Shown: positions 16,237-24,939, numbered from the stretch's first letter. The stretch: DNA of 34,753 nt from Sulfurospirillum sp. (GCA_026988125.1 JALSLU010000148.1:1-34753), one strand, 5' to 3'. Numbers and translations: made by a program. Notes: generated by a model from the sequence alone, not told the origin.

Positions 16237-18143
16237 CAATTAAGGGCACCTCTAAAAAATCTTTTTTTAAGAACACCATACCAATGAAAACTTAACAAAT
16301 AAGAGTAGAGATATGTACCAATTACAATTAAAACAAATGTTACAGTAATTTGTGTTGCTGAGTACCACTCATAACTACTACTCTGAGGTATATACTTATA
16401 CATAAGAAAAGCAGGAACATAAGCAAATAAAAATGGACCAAGATATAAAAACTTTGCAAACTTAAATGCATTAAAAGCTGTTTTCCACATATCGGCTTTA
16501 GCTATGGTAGCACCAACAAATGCTGCTATACAAACTGGTGGAGTGATATTTGAGTCTTGAGATAGCCAGTAAATTATAAAGTGTGCTGCTATTGGGGAAA
16601 CACCTAACTCAACTAAAGCTGGAACCGCAATAACAGCTATGATTAGGTATGCTGCTGTTACAGGAACTCCCATACCTAAAACCAGTGATGCCAAAGCAAT
16701 AAGAAGGATCGTTAACCATAAATGACCATCGGCAAGCTGAATTACAATAGAGCTAAAAGAGAATGTCAATCCACTAAATGTAAGCATAGATATAATTATG
16801 CCTATAACCCCAACAGTGGCACCAACAAGCAAGCTTGAGGCTACTCCATCTCTAGTAGCATCTAAAATCATAGAAAAATCCACCTTAGACTCACCCCTAA
16901 AAAATGCCAAAACAAGAGCAAAAAGAAAACTAATTGCCGCAATAGCAAAGTTTGATATATCTATAAAACCGTAAGCATCTGCTGCTAAAAGGATCATCAT
17001 TGCAATCATATGAACCAAGGAATAAATTCCAGCCGTAGTCCAACCTATGAGTATGCAAGATATTATCCCTGCAACTGCTGCATAAGCAGGTGAATAACCT
17101 GCAATCATAAGTATGGTTATAATAATTAAAGGAACAAAATAAAACCATCCGCTTAAAAATATCTTCTTTGCATCCTCTTTTGACTTTTCACCAACTATTC
17201 CCTCTTTTTTTGCTTCATAGTGAACCATAACAAAGACACTAAAAAAATACATTAGTGCAGGAAATATAGCAATAAGCATAATTATATTGTAAGAGATGCC
17301 TGTTAACTCAGCCATTATGAAGCCTCCAGCACCCATAATAGGAGGCATAAACATACCACCGATTGATGCAGCTGGCTCAACTGCACCTGCAACATGAGGT
17401 TTAAAACCAGCCTTTTTCATTAGCGGTATAGTAAATGCTCCTGTTGAGGCTGTATTTGCTATGGCTGAACCCGATATGGAGCCAAATATAGCACTTGCTA
17501 CAACTGCCACTTTTGCGGGTCCACCAGTCTTATGACCAACTAACGCTAAAGGTAGTTCTATAAAAAACTTTTGAGCGCCAGACTTTTCTAAAAATGCACC
17601 AAAAAGTACAAAAAGAAGAACATATGTAGCCAAAACATTTGCCATAATCCCAAATACGCCATCATTTGTGAAAAATATGGTAGTAGATATTGTATCTAAA
17701 AGTCCTCCCCCGCTATGAGCAAAAAGTCCTGGTATATACTCGCCATAAACGCCATACAACATCATAACAACGCCAATGATAACAAATACACCGCCTATAA
17801 CTCTTCTAGCGACTTCTATACCCATAATAATTCCAATAAATGCTATCCATTGATCCAATAGTGTCTCAATTCCAGCTCTATTGTTTATATCAACAAAGAA
17901 AAACATATAATACATAACAGGTATAGCAGCTGCCATCATTAGTAGATAATCTAAAAGTCTTAGCCAAATATTTGAAGACTTATAAATTAAAAAAACAAGT
18001 ACATAGGTAATGAGTACATAGACACTTCTATGATACTGCGTAGCAACTGGTTCAACAAGCGCAGCATATGAGTAAAATACAAGCAGAGCCAATGCCAAGA
18101 GATCAAAAAAAAGCCTCTCAGCCCTATTTAAATTTTCCAACAT
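16236..18143 (-). CDS. TRAP transporter, TAXI family fused permease (4TM/12TM)
   Basis: This 635-residue inner-membrane protein is the fused small and large (DctQ-DctM-like) subunit found in TAXI-type TRAP systems, which use an ion gradient instead of ATP. The four N-terminal helices are followed by a typical large subunit. Family segments are GAFLEKSGAQKFFIELPLALVG, SAIFGSISGSAIANTASTGAFTIPLMKKAGF, AVEPAASIGGMFMPPIMGAGGFIMAE and LGMGVPVTAAYLI. It follows its receptor gene by 89 bases, which hold a hairpin. The extreme C-terminus FFRGALN is written by a repeat sequence and may be a recent tail. Substrate is unknown; TAXI systems are commonly linked to glutamate or other small organic anions. 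Confidence 0.93.
   Translation of the reverse strand: MLENLNRAERLFFDLLALALLVFYSYAALVEPVATQYHRSVYVLITYVLVFLIYKSSNIWLRLLDYLLMMAAAIPVMYYMFFFVDINNRAGIETLLDQWIAFIGIIMGIEVARRVIGGVFVIIGVVMMLYGVYGEYIPGLFAHSGGGLLDTISTTIFFTNDGVFGIMANVLATYVLLFVLFGAFLEKSGAQKFFIELPLALVGHKTGGPAKVAVVASAIFGSISGSAIANTASTGAFTIPLMKKAGFKPHVAGAVEPAASIGGMFMPPIMGAGGFIMAELTGISYNIIMLIAIFPALMYFFSVFVMVHYEAKKEGIVGEKSKEDAKKIFLSGWFYFVPLIIITILMIAGYSPAYAAVAGIISCILIGWTTAGIYSLVHMIAMMILLAADAYGFIDISNFAIAAISFLFALVLAFFRGESKVDFSMILDATRDGVASSLLVGATVGVIGIIISMLTFSGLTFSFSSIVIQLADGHLWLTILLIALASLVLGMGVPVTAAYLIIAVIAVPALVELGVSPIAAHFIIYWLSQDSNITPPVCIAAFVGATIAKADMWKTAFNAFKFAKFLYLGPFLFAYVPAFLMYKYIPQSSSYEWYSATQITVTFVLIVIGTYLYSYLLSFHWYGVLKKRFFRGALN
16238..16259. 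repeat. 17-base repeat, copy 2, inside the TRAP permease 3' end
   Basis: AGGGCACCTCTAAAAAA at 16243-16259 is identical to 3704-3720, and AATTAAGGGCACCT matches 19961-19974. On the minus strand it encodes the last residues FFRGALN of the permease and lies directly next to the terminal hairpin. Confidence 0.55.
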
Positions 18144-18173
18144 CGAAAATTACCTCTAATTTAAAATAAAGAA

Positions 18174-18201
18174 CTCCCCAAAGGTTATTCCTTTTAGGGA
18201 G
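18174..18201 (-). promoter_or_regulatory. Intercistronic hairpin between TAXI receptor and permease
   Basis: CTCCC/GGGAG and AAAGG/CCTTT form a two-part stem in the gap between the receptor stop and the permease start. The placement repeats that of the livK-livH hairpin, suggesting partial termination or mRNA stabilisation favouring the receptor. Confidence 0.5.
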
Positions 18202-18232
18202 CAAAATAATTGACCAAATAATTAGATACTAA

Positions 18233-19198
18233 CTACTTAAGTACACCTTTTTCTTTCCAAAATCTAATTGCACCAGGATGGAGTTCAAGCTCAGATGTTC
18301 CTTTGATTCCACCCTCTACGCTCATCTGCTTAGCAGTTTTTTTGATAGCAACCATATGCTTTAACCCCTCATCAGTAAATATGGCCTTTAGCATCTTATA
18401 TACTACATCAGCAGGAACATTCTCATTTGCAATCCATAAAGCAGAGTCTTGAAATGATTTTATATCACTGTTTTGACCTCTATATGTTTTTGCCGGTATA
18501 GTTATAGGACTATAAAATGGATACTCTTTTAAAACACCAAACTTTTGTGCATCTGTATAAACATTTATAAGGTCTATATCATTTTGTTGTGCTGCTTGAA
18601 TTACCGCTGCCGTAGGATAACCTGCAAATACCCAAAATGCGTCCAATTGGTTATTTGAAAAAGCCGCAGCAGCATTGTTATAACCTAAAAACTCTGGCTT
18701 CATCTTATCCCAAACACCGATTCCTTTGAAAAATCTCTCTGCATTTGCAGCTGCACCAGAGCCTCCCTTACCAACACCAACTTTCTTACCAGCCAAATCA
18801 GCAGCTGACTTTATACCTGAACTCTTTTTAACAATAAGCTGAGCAGGTGCGCCATAAAGGTATGCTACAGCTTTAACACCTTTGTACTTTCTATTGTCTT
18901 TTGGTGAAAGCTTTCCTTGTGAAGCAAGGTAGGTATCTCCTGCATACGCTATTGCAAAATCTGCTCTTTTTGCACTTACCAGTCTAACATTTTGAACAGA
19001 ACCGGCTGATGCACTTACATTAATCTTTGCATCTATGACCTTGTTGTCATTTACATACTGACTAATACCTGCTGCAAAATACTGAAATGTTCCACCTGAT
19101 GGACCACCTGAAAATTTATACATCTTTGCAGATACAGCCGTAGTTGATACCATTGAAATTGCAACTACCGTACCTACTGTTGCTAACATTTTTTTCAT
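18233..19198 (-). CDS. TAXI family TRAP transporter solute receptor
   Basis: This 321-residue periplasmic binding protein has signal peptide MKKMLATVGTVVAISMVSTTAVSA. The mature start KMYKFSGGPSGGTFQYFAAG is the family signature. Further typical stretches are ADFAIAYAGDTYLA, LIVKKSSGIKSAADLAGKKVGVGKGGSGAAANAE (given here in part) and DAFWVFAGYPTAAV. The C-terminal LELHPGAIRFWKEKGVLK is also characteristic. It delivers its ligand to the permease encoded downstream. The start follows AAGGAG. A plausible -10 (TATAAG) lies near 19245 on the minus strand. Confidence 0.94.
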   Translation of the reverse strand: MKKMLATVGTVVAISMVSTTAVSAKMYKFSGGPSGGTFQYFAAGISQYVNDNKVIDAKINVSASAGSVQNVRLVSAKRADFAIAYAGDTYLASQGKLSPKDNRKYKGVKAVAYLYGAPAQLIVKKSSGIKSAADLAGKKVGVGKGGSGAAANAERFFKGIGVWDKMKPEFLGYNNAAAAFSNNQLDAFWVFAGYPTAAVIQAAQQNDIDLINVYTDAQKFGVLKEYPFYSPITIPAKTYRGQNSDIKSFQDSALWIANENVPADVVYKMLKAIFTDEGLKHMVAIKKTAKQMSVEGGIKGTSELELHPGAIRFWKEKGVLK

Positions 19199-19350
19199 CT
19201 TGACTCCTTATAAATTGATCAAAATCCAGTTTATCAAACTTTTTCTTATACTAAACTGACCATATATAACAACTATTAATCACTAAGGAAACTTTTGGAA
19301 AATAGTAGCAAAATAGTTTCTTTTTGAAACATAAGTACTGTCTATAGAGG

Positions 19351-19941
19351 TTAAAGCTCAACTGACTCAACCGCTGGAACACTCAAAACTTGATGTTTTT
19401 TACCCTTTATGATCTCTTTTTTTTGCTTATTTATAATTCTCTCTTTTTTTAATAGAATTTTTTTTCTTTCAATTGACTTTTTAGTCTTATTTGGTAGATT
19501 TTTGTGTTTTTTAGACTTTATATTTGCTTTTTTGAGTAAGTAATACTCTTTTACATATAAGTTCTTGAAAATCACATATACTTCATCGCCCACATTAAAC
19601 AGTTTTTTAGTGCTAAAACAGACAACATGTGGAACTTTTCCATTAGATAGGTCATAACCTTTTATGCTATAAGTCCACTTTTTGTTGAAACTAACACTCC
19701 TAACAATCCCTTTTACTATGCCGTTTTTAAGCTCTTTCTTTAAAGTTGGATGTACTTTATTGTATCTGTTCTCTTTGGATTTCATAAAAACTTTTTTTTC
19801 ATTTTTTTTCTCAATATGTTTGTTGGCATACTTCTTTTCAACCTTTTCATAATCAACAACAGTTACCTTTTTTTGAACAATCGAACAGCTAGATAAAAAA
19901 AATAGTACAATTACAGATAAAAGAATAGAATTTTGCTTCAT
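19351..19941 (-). CDS. Lysine-rich lipoprotein of unknown function
   Basis: This 196-residue protein has a lipoprotein signal (MKQNSILLSVIVLFFLSSC) with lipobox LSSC and Cys19. The mature protein is very basic. The middle, about residues 75-115, looks like a small beta domain (GIVKGIVRSVSFNKKWTYS, then GDEVYVIFKNLYVKEYYLL). A highly charged stretch of K, R, I and N follows, ending LSVPAVESVEL. I recognise no family. Many lysines could bind lipopolysaccharide, peptidoglycan or nucleic acid, but that is speculation. It stands alone, divergent from ssrA, with a hairpin about 25 bases before its start codon. Confidence 0.75.
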   Translation of the reverse strand: MKQNSILLSVIVLFFLSSCSIVQKKVTVVDYEKVEKKYANKHIEKKNEKKVFMKSKENRYNKVHPTLKKELKNGIVKGIVRSVSFNKKWTYSIKGYDLSNGKVPHVVCFSTKKLFNVGDEVYVIFKNLYVKEYYLLKKANIKSKKHKNLPNKTKKSIERKKILLKKERIINKQKKEIIKGKKHQVLSVPAVESVEL

Positions 19942-19960
19942 TTTAAATTTCCCTTGTAAA

Positions 19961-19984
19961 AATTAAGGGCACCTAAGGTGCCCT
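19961..19984 (-). terminator. Perfect hairpin AGGGCACC-N3-GGTGCCCT upstream of the lipoprotein gene
   Basis: An eight-pair GC-rich stem has a three-base loop. On the minus strand it is followed by TAATTTTT, so it has the form of an intrinsic terminator, yet no minus-strand gene ends here. It may be an attenuator in the lipoprotein leader or the complete form of the AGGGCACC repeat. Confidence 0.55.
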
Positions 19985-20012
19985 AAAATCACTCAATTGT
20001 ACACTAAAAATA

Positions 20013-20041
20013 TTTACAAATATTTGAATTTTAGATATAAT
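20013..20041 (+). promoter_or_regulatory. Promoter of ssrA
   Basis: TTTACA and a perfect TATAAT are spaced by 17 bases. The predicted start, near 20048, lies about 15 bases before the mature tmRNA 5' end, leaving a short leader for RNase P to remove. Confidence 0.8.
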
Positions 20042-20062
20042 CAGCTTCCTGCACAACAATAT

Positions 20063-20439
20063 GGGGTTGATTTGGCTTCGACAGGAGTAGTTTTTAGCTT
20101 ATGGCTGCATGTCGGAAGTGAGGATCTTCCGTTAGACAAACCTCAAACAAATAACTGCTAACAACAGTAACTATCGTCCAGCTTACGCTGTAGCGTAAGT
20201 TTAACTAACTTTTGGACCGCTTCCACACTCAATTCTGCCTGAGGGTGATTTTGGAAGTGTCATAGATATGGCAGATATACTTTGGCACTGCCTCAAGCCA
20301 AAGCGAAGTTCTGAGGCTCGCTTCAAATAGCTTTGTTGGTTGAGCGAATTGAAGCTAAACACAATCAACCATATCTAAGCATGTAGAGGTCATAGGTGGC
20401 TACTTCTGGACAGGGGTTCGATTCCCCTCAACTCCACCA
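20063..20439 (+). ncRNA. ssrA: Transfer-messenger RNA (tmRNA)
   Basis: This one-piece tmRNA of 377 bases rescues stalled ribosomes with SmpB. The 5' end GGGGTTGATTTGGCTTCGAC and the 3' end GGGGTTCGATTCCCCTCAAC followed by TCCACCA form the alanyl-tRNA-like domain. The tag reading frame runs from GCT at 20157 to TAA at 20196-20198 and encodes ANNSNYRPAYAVA. This resembles Campylobacterota tags (ANN...PAYA) but ends in AVA rather than AKAA. Several internal inverted repeats fit the pseudoknot ring. It has its own promoter upstream. Confidence 0.97.
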
Positions 20440-20441
20440 TA

Positions 20442-20462
20442 GTAAAAACTTTACCTTTTTTT
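20442..20462 (+). terminator. Terminator of ssrA
   Basis: GTAAA-AAC-TTTAC is a short stem followed by a T-run, three bases after the CCA end. The stem is weak (five pairs), but the position and T-run fit an intrinsic terminator. Confidence 0.55.
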
Positions 20463-20509
20463 AATACACAAGACAGTACAATATTAAAAAACTGGAGTAA
20501 TAAATTTTT

Positions 20510-21241
20510 ATGAATCTTTTTAAATTGCTACTTTTGACTTTTTTACTCTCTTCATCTCTACTTGCTTTAGAAGATGATAACTTTTTAGAAGATGAGTTTG
20601 GTGAGCCAATGAGTTATGAAAGCTATGATCCTTTAAAATCTTACAATATACAAATGACAAAATTTAATGATTTTGTATATATGCAAGTCTTTAATCCTAT
20701 CTCAAAAATGTATACTAAAATTACCCCAAAAAAAGTCAGAGTATGCATCTCTAATTTTTTTTATAACTTGGCATTTCCAGTGAGATTTATAAACAATATA
20801 CTTCAATTGAAAATTAGAAACTCTATTGAAGAGAGTGCTAGATTTGCTATAAACTCCACTTATGGGTTAGGAGGTTTTTTTGACTTGGCTACAAATGAGG
20901 CAAACTTAAAAAAACACAATGAGGATTTTGGACAAACTCTTGGTTTTTATGAAATTAAAAATGGGGTATATATAGTTTTACCTCTGCTTGGTCCATCAAA
21001 TCTAAGAGATAGTTTTGGATTATTGGTTGATTATGGTTTAAATCCATTAAATTATTCTGCTATAAGAGATGGATATAATCTCAGTAGAAGCTCTTATAAT
21101 CTAATGAGTGGGTATAATTATCTCAATGAATTTTCACTTCATATCAAAGAATATGAATCTATAAGAAAAGATTCGATAGACTTGTACATCCTTTTAAAAA
21201 ATATGTATGACCAAAGAAGAGAAAAACTCATAAAGGAATGA
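20510..21241 (+). CDS. mlaA: MlaA/VacJ family outer-membrane lipid asymmetry protein
   Basis: This 243-residue protein is the outer-membrane part of the Mla pathway, which removes misplaced phospholipids from the outer leaflet. The family core is clear: DPLKSYN, FNPISKMYTKITPKKVR, RFAINSTYGLGGFFDLA, EDFGQTLGFYEIKNGVYIVLPLLGPSNLRD and DYGLNPLNY. The N-terminus MNLFKLLLLTFLLSSSLLA is a signal peptide, but no lipobox cysteine is present. Unlike E. coli MlaA it is therefore not an obvious lipoprotein. It is first in an operon with mlaC (four-base gap) and an MMPL-type permease, the same order as C. jejuni Cj1371-Cj1373. Confidence 0.93.
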   Translation: MNLFKLLLLTFLLSSSLLALEDDNFLEDEFGEPMSYESYDPLKSYNIQMTKFNDFVYMQVFNPISKMYTKITPKKVRVCISNFFYNLAFPVRFINNILQLKIRNSIEESARFAINSTYGLGGFFDLATNEANLKKHNEDFGQTLGFYEIKNGVYIVLPLLGPSNLRDSFGLLVDYGLNPLNYSAIRDGYNLSRSSYNLMSGYNYLNEFSLHIKEYESIRKDSIDLYILLKNMYDQRREKLIKE

Positions 21242-21245
21242 TCGG

Positions 21246-21812
21246 ATGAAAAACATACTTTTTTTAGTACTATTTATTGCAAGTTCACTTTTTGGGCTTC
21301 AAAGAGAAGAGATAGTTCCTATAATGACAAGCAAAATTAATAAAGCTACCGAAATTTTAAGAAATAAAAATAATTTATCGATCGAGGAGAAAGCAAAAAA
21401 AATTTTTTCAATGCTTGATGAAGTTTTTGATTATGCTCTTATGGCACGACTTAGCCTGGGAAAAACAAACTGGAAAGCTCTGAACAAATCTCAAAAAAAA
21501 GAATTTATAAGAAGATTCAAAGAACATTTGAAACGCTCTTTTATGGATAAACTTGTTTTGTATAAAGATGAAAAAACAGAGATATTGGAGCTTAAAAAGT
21601 ATAAAAAAAACAGATTGTGGCTAGTTACTCAGCTAATTGGAAACAAGAACAAATATAAAATAGTCTACAAATTTTATAAATCCAAAAAGAGCGGATGGAT
21701 GGTCTATGATCTAAATATTGCTGGAGTTAGTTTGATTCAAACATATAGAGTTCAATTTAGCGATGCCCTAAAAAGTGGTACATTTGAAGATCTTTTAAAA
21801 AAACTTAAATGA
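21246..21812 (+). CDS. mlaC: MlaC/Ttg2D family periplasmic phospholipid-binding protein
   Basis: This 188-residue protein has signal peptide MKNILFLVLFIASSLFGLQ. The mature part fits the Tol_Tol_Ttg2 family: ARLSLGKTNWKALNKSQKKEF, RFKEHLKRSFMDKL, then KIVYKFYKSKKSGWMVYDLNIAGVSLIQTYR. In this family a single lipid is held in a pocket and shuttled between MlaA and an inner-membrane complex. Its stop overlaps the next start by four bases (ATGA), so the following permease is probably its partner. Confidence 0.93.
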   Translation: MKNILFLVLFIASSLFGLQREEIVPIMTSKINKATEILRNKNNLSIEEKAKKIFSMLDEVFDYALMARLSLGKTNWKALNKSQKKEFIRRFKEHLKRSFMDKLVLYKDEKTEILELKKYKKNRLWLVTQLIGNKNKYKIVYKFYKSKKSGWMVYDLNIAGVSLIQTYRVQFSDALKSGTFEDLLKKLK

Positions 21813-24190
21813 TTGAAAAGCTTTATAAAAATTTTATCTTAAAGTATCCTATATTTACACTTTTTTTACTATCTATCTTTATTAGCTTTTTAGCTTACAA
21901 CTCTTTAAAACTTAAAGTCGATGCTTCTAGTGATACAATAGTTTTAGAAAATGATGCAGACTTGAGCTATTTTAAAAAAATTAGCAAAGATTTTGAAACT
22001 AATAACTTTTTAATAGTAGCTTTTACTCCCAAAAATAATCTGCTAGATGATAAAACTCTAAATACAATTAAAAGCTTAAGCAAAGAGCTTGAAACTTTAA
22101 ATCTCACAAAAAGTGTAACATCCATACTAAATGTACCTATTTTGATCTCTTCAAATTTAGAGTTAAAAGAGTTGAGCGACAAAGTTCCCACTCTTGAAGA
22201 TAAAAAGATAACTAAAGAGATAGCTAAAAGGGAGTTTTTAACAAATCCACTTTATAAGGAAAATTTGGTTAGTTTAGATTTTAAAACTACTGCAATCATT
22301 ATAAACCTAAAAGAACAAAACTCCATAGATAAAAATAATCCAAAATATAAAGAGATAAAAGATTTTAGAAGAGAGCAGAATCATAGATATATATCAAACA
22401 TAAGAAAAATTTTAGAAAAATATAAACATAGTGGAACACTTCATTTAGGTGGAGTGGATATGATAAGTGATGATTTAGTTACTTTTGTCAAAAGAGATCT
22501 CATAGTTTTTGGTAGTGCTTTAAGCTTTATGTTAGCCTTAGTACTTTGGTTTATATTTAGGCAATTAAGATGGATAATTATTCCAATTTTTGTATCTTTT
22601 ATTTCGATTATTTCAACTGCAGGTCTTCTTGGATTGTTTGGATGGGAAGTCACAGTGATTTCATCAAATTTTGTAGCACTGCAACTTATTATTACCCTCT
22701 CAATCATTCTTCATTTAATTGTTAGATATAGAGAACTGGTTGAAAAAGGGAGCTATAAAACTCAAAATGAACTACTTTTAGAAACAATTAAATCTAAAAT
22801 ATCACCATCTTTTTTTGCAGTTTTAACTACTGTAGTAGGATTTAGTTCTCTACTATTTTCAAATATCCTTCCTGTTATAAACTTGGGCTGGATGATGAGT
22901 GCGGGTATATTTATATCACTCATACTATCTTTTATACTTTTTCCTACAATAGTAGTACACTTAAAAATTAAAAAAGCTAAAAAAACATTAAATGAGAAAC
23001 TTTCCCCAACAGAGTATTTTAAAAACTTAGTACTAAAACATAACAAAGCAATTATTTTTGCTTCACTATTTGTAGCTCTTTTTAGTATAAGTGGTGCTAG
23101 TAGATTGATCGTAGAAAATAGCTTCATAAACTACTTTGTAAGCTCTACAGAGATCTATAAAGGAATGAAAATCATAGATGAAAAATTGGGAGGTACTACT
23201 CCTTTAGATATCATAATTAAATTTAAAGAAGAAAAAAAAGAAACAATTACTCAAGAGGACGAGTTTTCTGAATTTGAAGATGAGTTTGAAGCTGAAAAGA
23301 CCAAAGAACAGTACTGGTTTACTCCCGCAAAGTTAGAGTTGATTAAAAAAGTTCATAACTATTTAGAATCAAAAGATGAGATTGGATATGTTGGAAGCTT
23401 CTCAAATCTTTTATATATAGGCAAAAAGCTTAATCATAACAAAGAGCTAGGTAGTTTTGAATTGGCTTTAATCTACTCTAAACTACCAAATAGATTTAAA
23501 AAAATCATAATAGACCCATATCTAAATTTAGAAAAAAATGAAGCAAGATTTGCAACTAGGGTTATAGATTCAAACCCAAAACTAAGAAGAGACAAACTAA
23601 TAAAGCAGATTGATAAAGACTTAGAACAAATTGTAGATAAAAATTTTGCAACTTTCAAACAAACAAACTTAATGATACTTTATAACAATATGCTCCAATC
23701 ACTATTTAAATCACAAATTGTTACTTTAGGATTTGTTTTGGTTTTGCTATTTATTATGTTCTTAATTATATTTAAATCATTAAAGATTGCTCTTATTGCG
23801 ATTTTAACAAATACATTAAGCATTAGTGTTATATTTGGTTTTATGGGCTGGCTTAATATACCACTAGATATGATGACAATTACTATTGCTGCGATTAGCA
23901 TGGGAATTGGCGTTGATGATACAATTCACTATATACATAGGTTCAATGATGAGCTTAAAGTTGATGGAAACTATGAAGAGGCTATGAAACGCTCACATAG
24001 AAGTATAGGAAATGCTATGTACTATACCTCAATAACAGTCATACTTGGTTTTTTAGTACTGGTTCTATCAAATTTTATTCCAACAATCTATTTTGGACTT
24101 TTAACAGTAATTGCAATGTTGAGTGCGCTTCTTGGCTCCATGGTTTTACTTCCAAGACTTTTAATAAATTATAAACCCACAAAAGCTTAA
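21809..24190 (+). CDS. MMPL/RND family transporter, probable lipid exporter or importer
   Basis: This 793-residue RND-superfamily protein has two halves, each with one helix, a large periplasmic loop and five helices. TM1 is YPIFTLFLLSIFISFLA, and TM7 starts near KAIIFASLFVALFS. The proton-relay region in the second half is intact (ISMGIGVDDTIHYIHRF). The matching site in the first half reads LQLIITLSIILHLIVRY, so both aspartates are replaced there. Related proteins include HpnN and MmpL, which move lipids. The tight coupling to mlaA and mlaC suggests it handles phospholipid in place of, or along with, the MlaFEDB ABC complex, which is not in the window. Confidence 0.9.
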   Translation: MIEKLYKNFILKYPIFTLFLLSIFISFLAYNSLKLKVDASSDTIVLENDADLSYFKKISKDFETNNFLIVAFTPKNNLLDDKTLNTIKSLSKELETLNLTKSVTSILNVPILISSNLELKELSDKVPTLEDKKITKEIAKREFLTNPLYKENLVSLDFKTTAIIINLKEQNSIDKNNPKYKEIKDFRREQNHRYISNIRKILEKYKHSGTLHLGGVDMISDDLVTFVKRDLIVFGSALSFMLALVLWFIFRQLRWIIIPIFVSFISIISTAGLLGLFGWEVTVISSNFVALQLIITLSIILHLIVRYRELVEKGSYKTQNELLLETIKSKISPSFFAVLTTVVGFSSLLFSNILPVINLGWMMSAGIFISLILSFILFPTIVVHLKIKKAKKTLNEKLSPTEYFKNLVLKHNKAIIFASLFVALFSISGASRLIVENSFINYFVSSTEIYKGMKIIDEKLGGTTPLDIIIKFKEEKKETITQEDEFSEFEDEFEAEKTKEQYWFTPAKLELIKKVHNYLESKDEIGYVGSFSNLLYIGKKLNHNKELGSFELALIYSKLPNRFKKIIIDPYLNLEKNEARFATRVIDSNPKLRRDKLIKQIDKDLEQIVDKNFATFKQTNLMILYNNMLQSLFKSQIVTLGFVLVLLFIMFLIIFKSLKIALIAILTNTLSISVIFGFMGWLNIPLDMMTITIAAISMGIGVDDTIHYIHRFNDELKVDGNYEEAMKRSHRSIGNAMYYTSITVILGFLVLVLSNFIPTIYFGLLTVIAMLSALLGSMVLLPRLLINYKPTKA

Positions 24191-24200
24191 AATCTTTAAG
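24186..24200. terminator. Small inverted repeat shared by two convergent stop codons
   Basis: CTTAAA-ATC-TTTAAG covers the stop codons of both the MMPL gene and trpA, which lie only five bases apart. It could act as a weak two-way terminator, though the stem is short and AT-rich. Confidence 0.3.
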
Positions 24201-24939
24201 AGTTTATCAAATCTTTTATATTTTTTGCCATAACAGAGATCTCTTTGATCTTCTGAGAGTATCCCAAGGAGTCATCAAGCAATATTTTTACAAACGCACT
24301 TCCAACTATGACTCCATCTACACCACTAGATTTAGCTTTTGCTGTTTTCTCATTGACACCAAATCCTACATAAATTGGTGTTTGTGAATACTCTCTTATG
24401 TGTTCAATCGTATCTTTCAAATCCTCATTCGCCCCACTTCCTGTAATTCCGGCATATGCCACTAGATAAATAAACTTTTTACTATTTTCAACTAGCTCCT
24501 TAATCCTCTCTTTAGGAGAAGTTGGTGCTACAAATGAGATTAAAGCGAGATTTGACTGCTCCATAATAGGAAGATAAAGCTTGGACTCTTCATTCGGTAA
24601 ATCTGGGATAATAAATCCACTAACTCTAGAATCAACTGCTTGATTTACAAAAAATGGAATGCCTTTGTGATAAAAAGTGTTGAAATAACCCATCCAAAGT
24701 GTATCAATCTTAAAAGCTATCTCTTTTGAAATATCAAAAAGAGTTTCAAGCTTAAATCCATTTTGTAGTGTTCTTAAATTTGCCTCCTCTATAATGGGGC
24801 CATCTGCTAGAGGATCTGAAAATGGTATGCCTAGCTCTAGCGAATCTACTCCAGATTCACTTAAAGCTAAAGCTAAATCAACCGTAAAATTTCTATCTGG
24901 ATATGCTGTTGTAATATATGCTACTAATTTTTTACTCAA
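24196..24939 (-). CDS. trpA: Tryptophan synthase alpha chain
   Basis: This 247-residue subunit splits indole-3-glycerol phosphate to indole and glyceraldehyde-3-phosphate, then passes indole to TrpB. The catalytic region is intact: LELGIPFSDPLADGPIIEEA with Glu35 and Asp46 (Salmonella Glu49 and Asp60). The phosphate-binding segments YAGITGSG and VIVGSAFVK are present. trpB and the rest of the trp pathway are not adjacent, so trpA is scattered. The start codon overlaps the end of an HPt gene by four bases, so its expression is tied to that gene. Confidence 0.96.
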   Translation of the reverse strand: MSKKLVAYITTAYPDRNFTVDLALALSESGVDSLELGIPFSDPLADGPIIEEANLRTLQNGFKLETLFDISKEIAFKIDTLWMGYFNTFYHKGIPFFVNQAVDSRVSGFIIPDLPNEESKLYLPIMEQSNLALISFVAPTSPKERIKELVENSKKFIYLVAYAGITGSGANEDLKDTIEHIREYSQTPIYVGFGVNEKTAKAKSSGVDGVIVGSAFVKILLDDSLGYSQKIKEISVMAKNIKDLINS

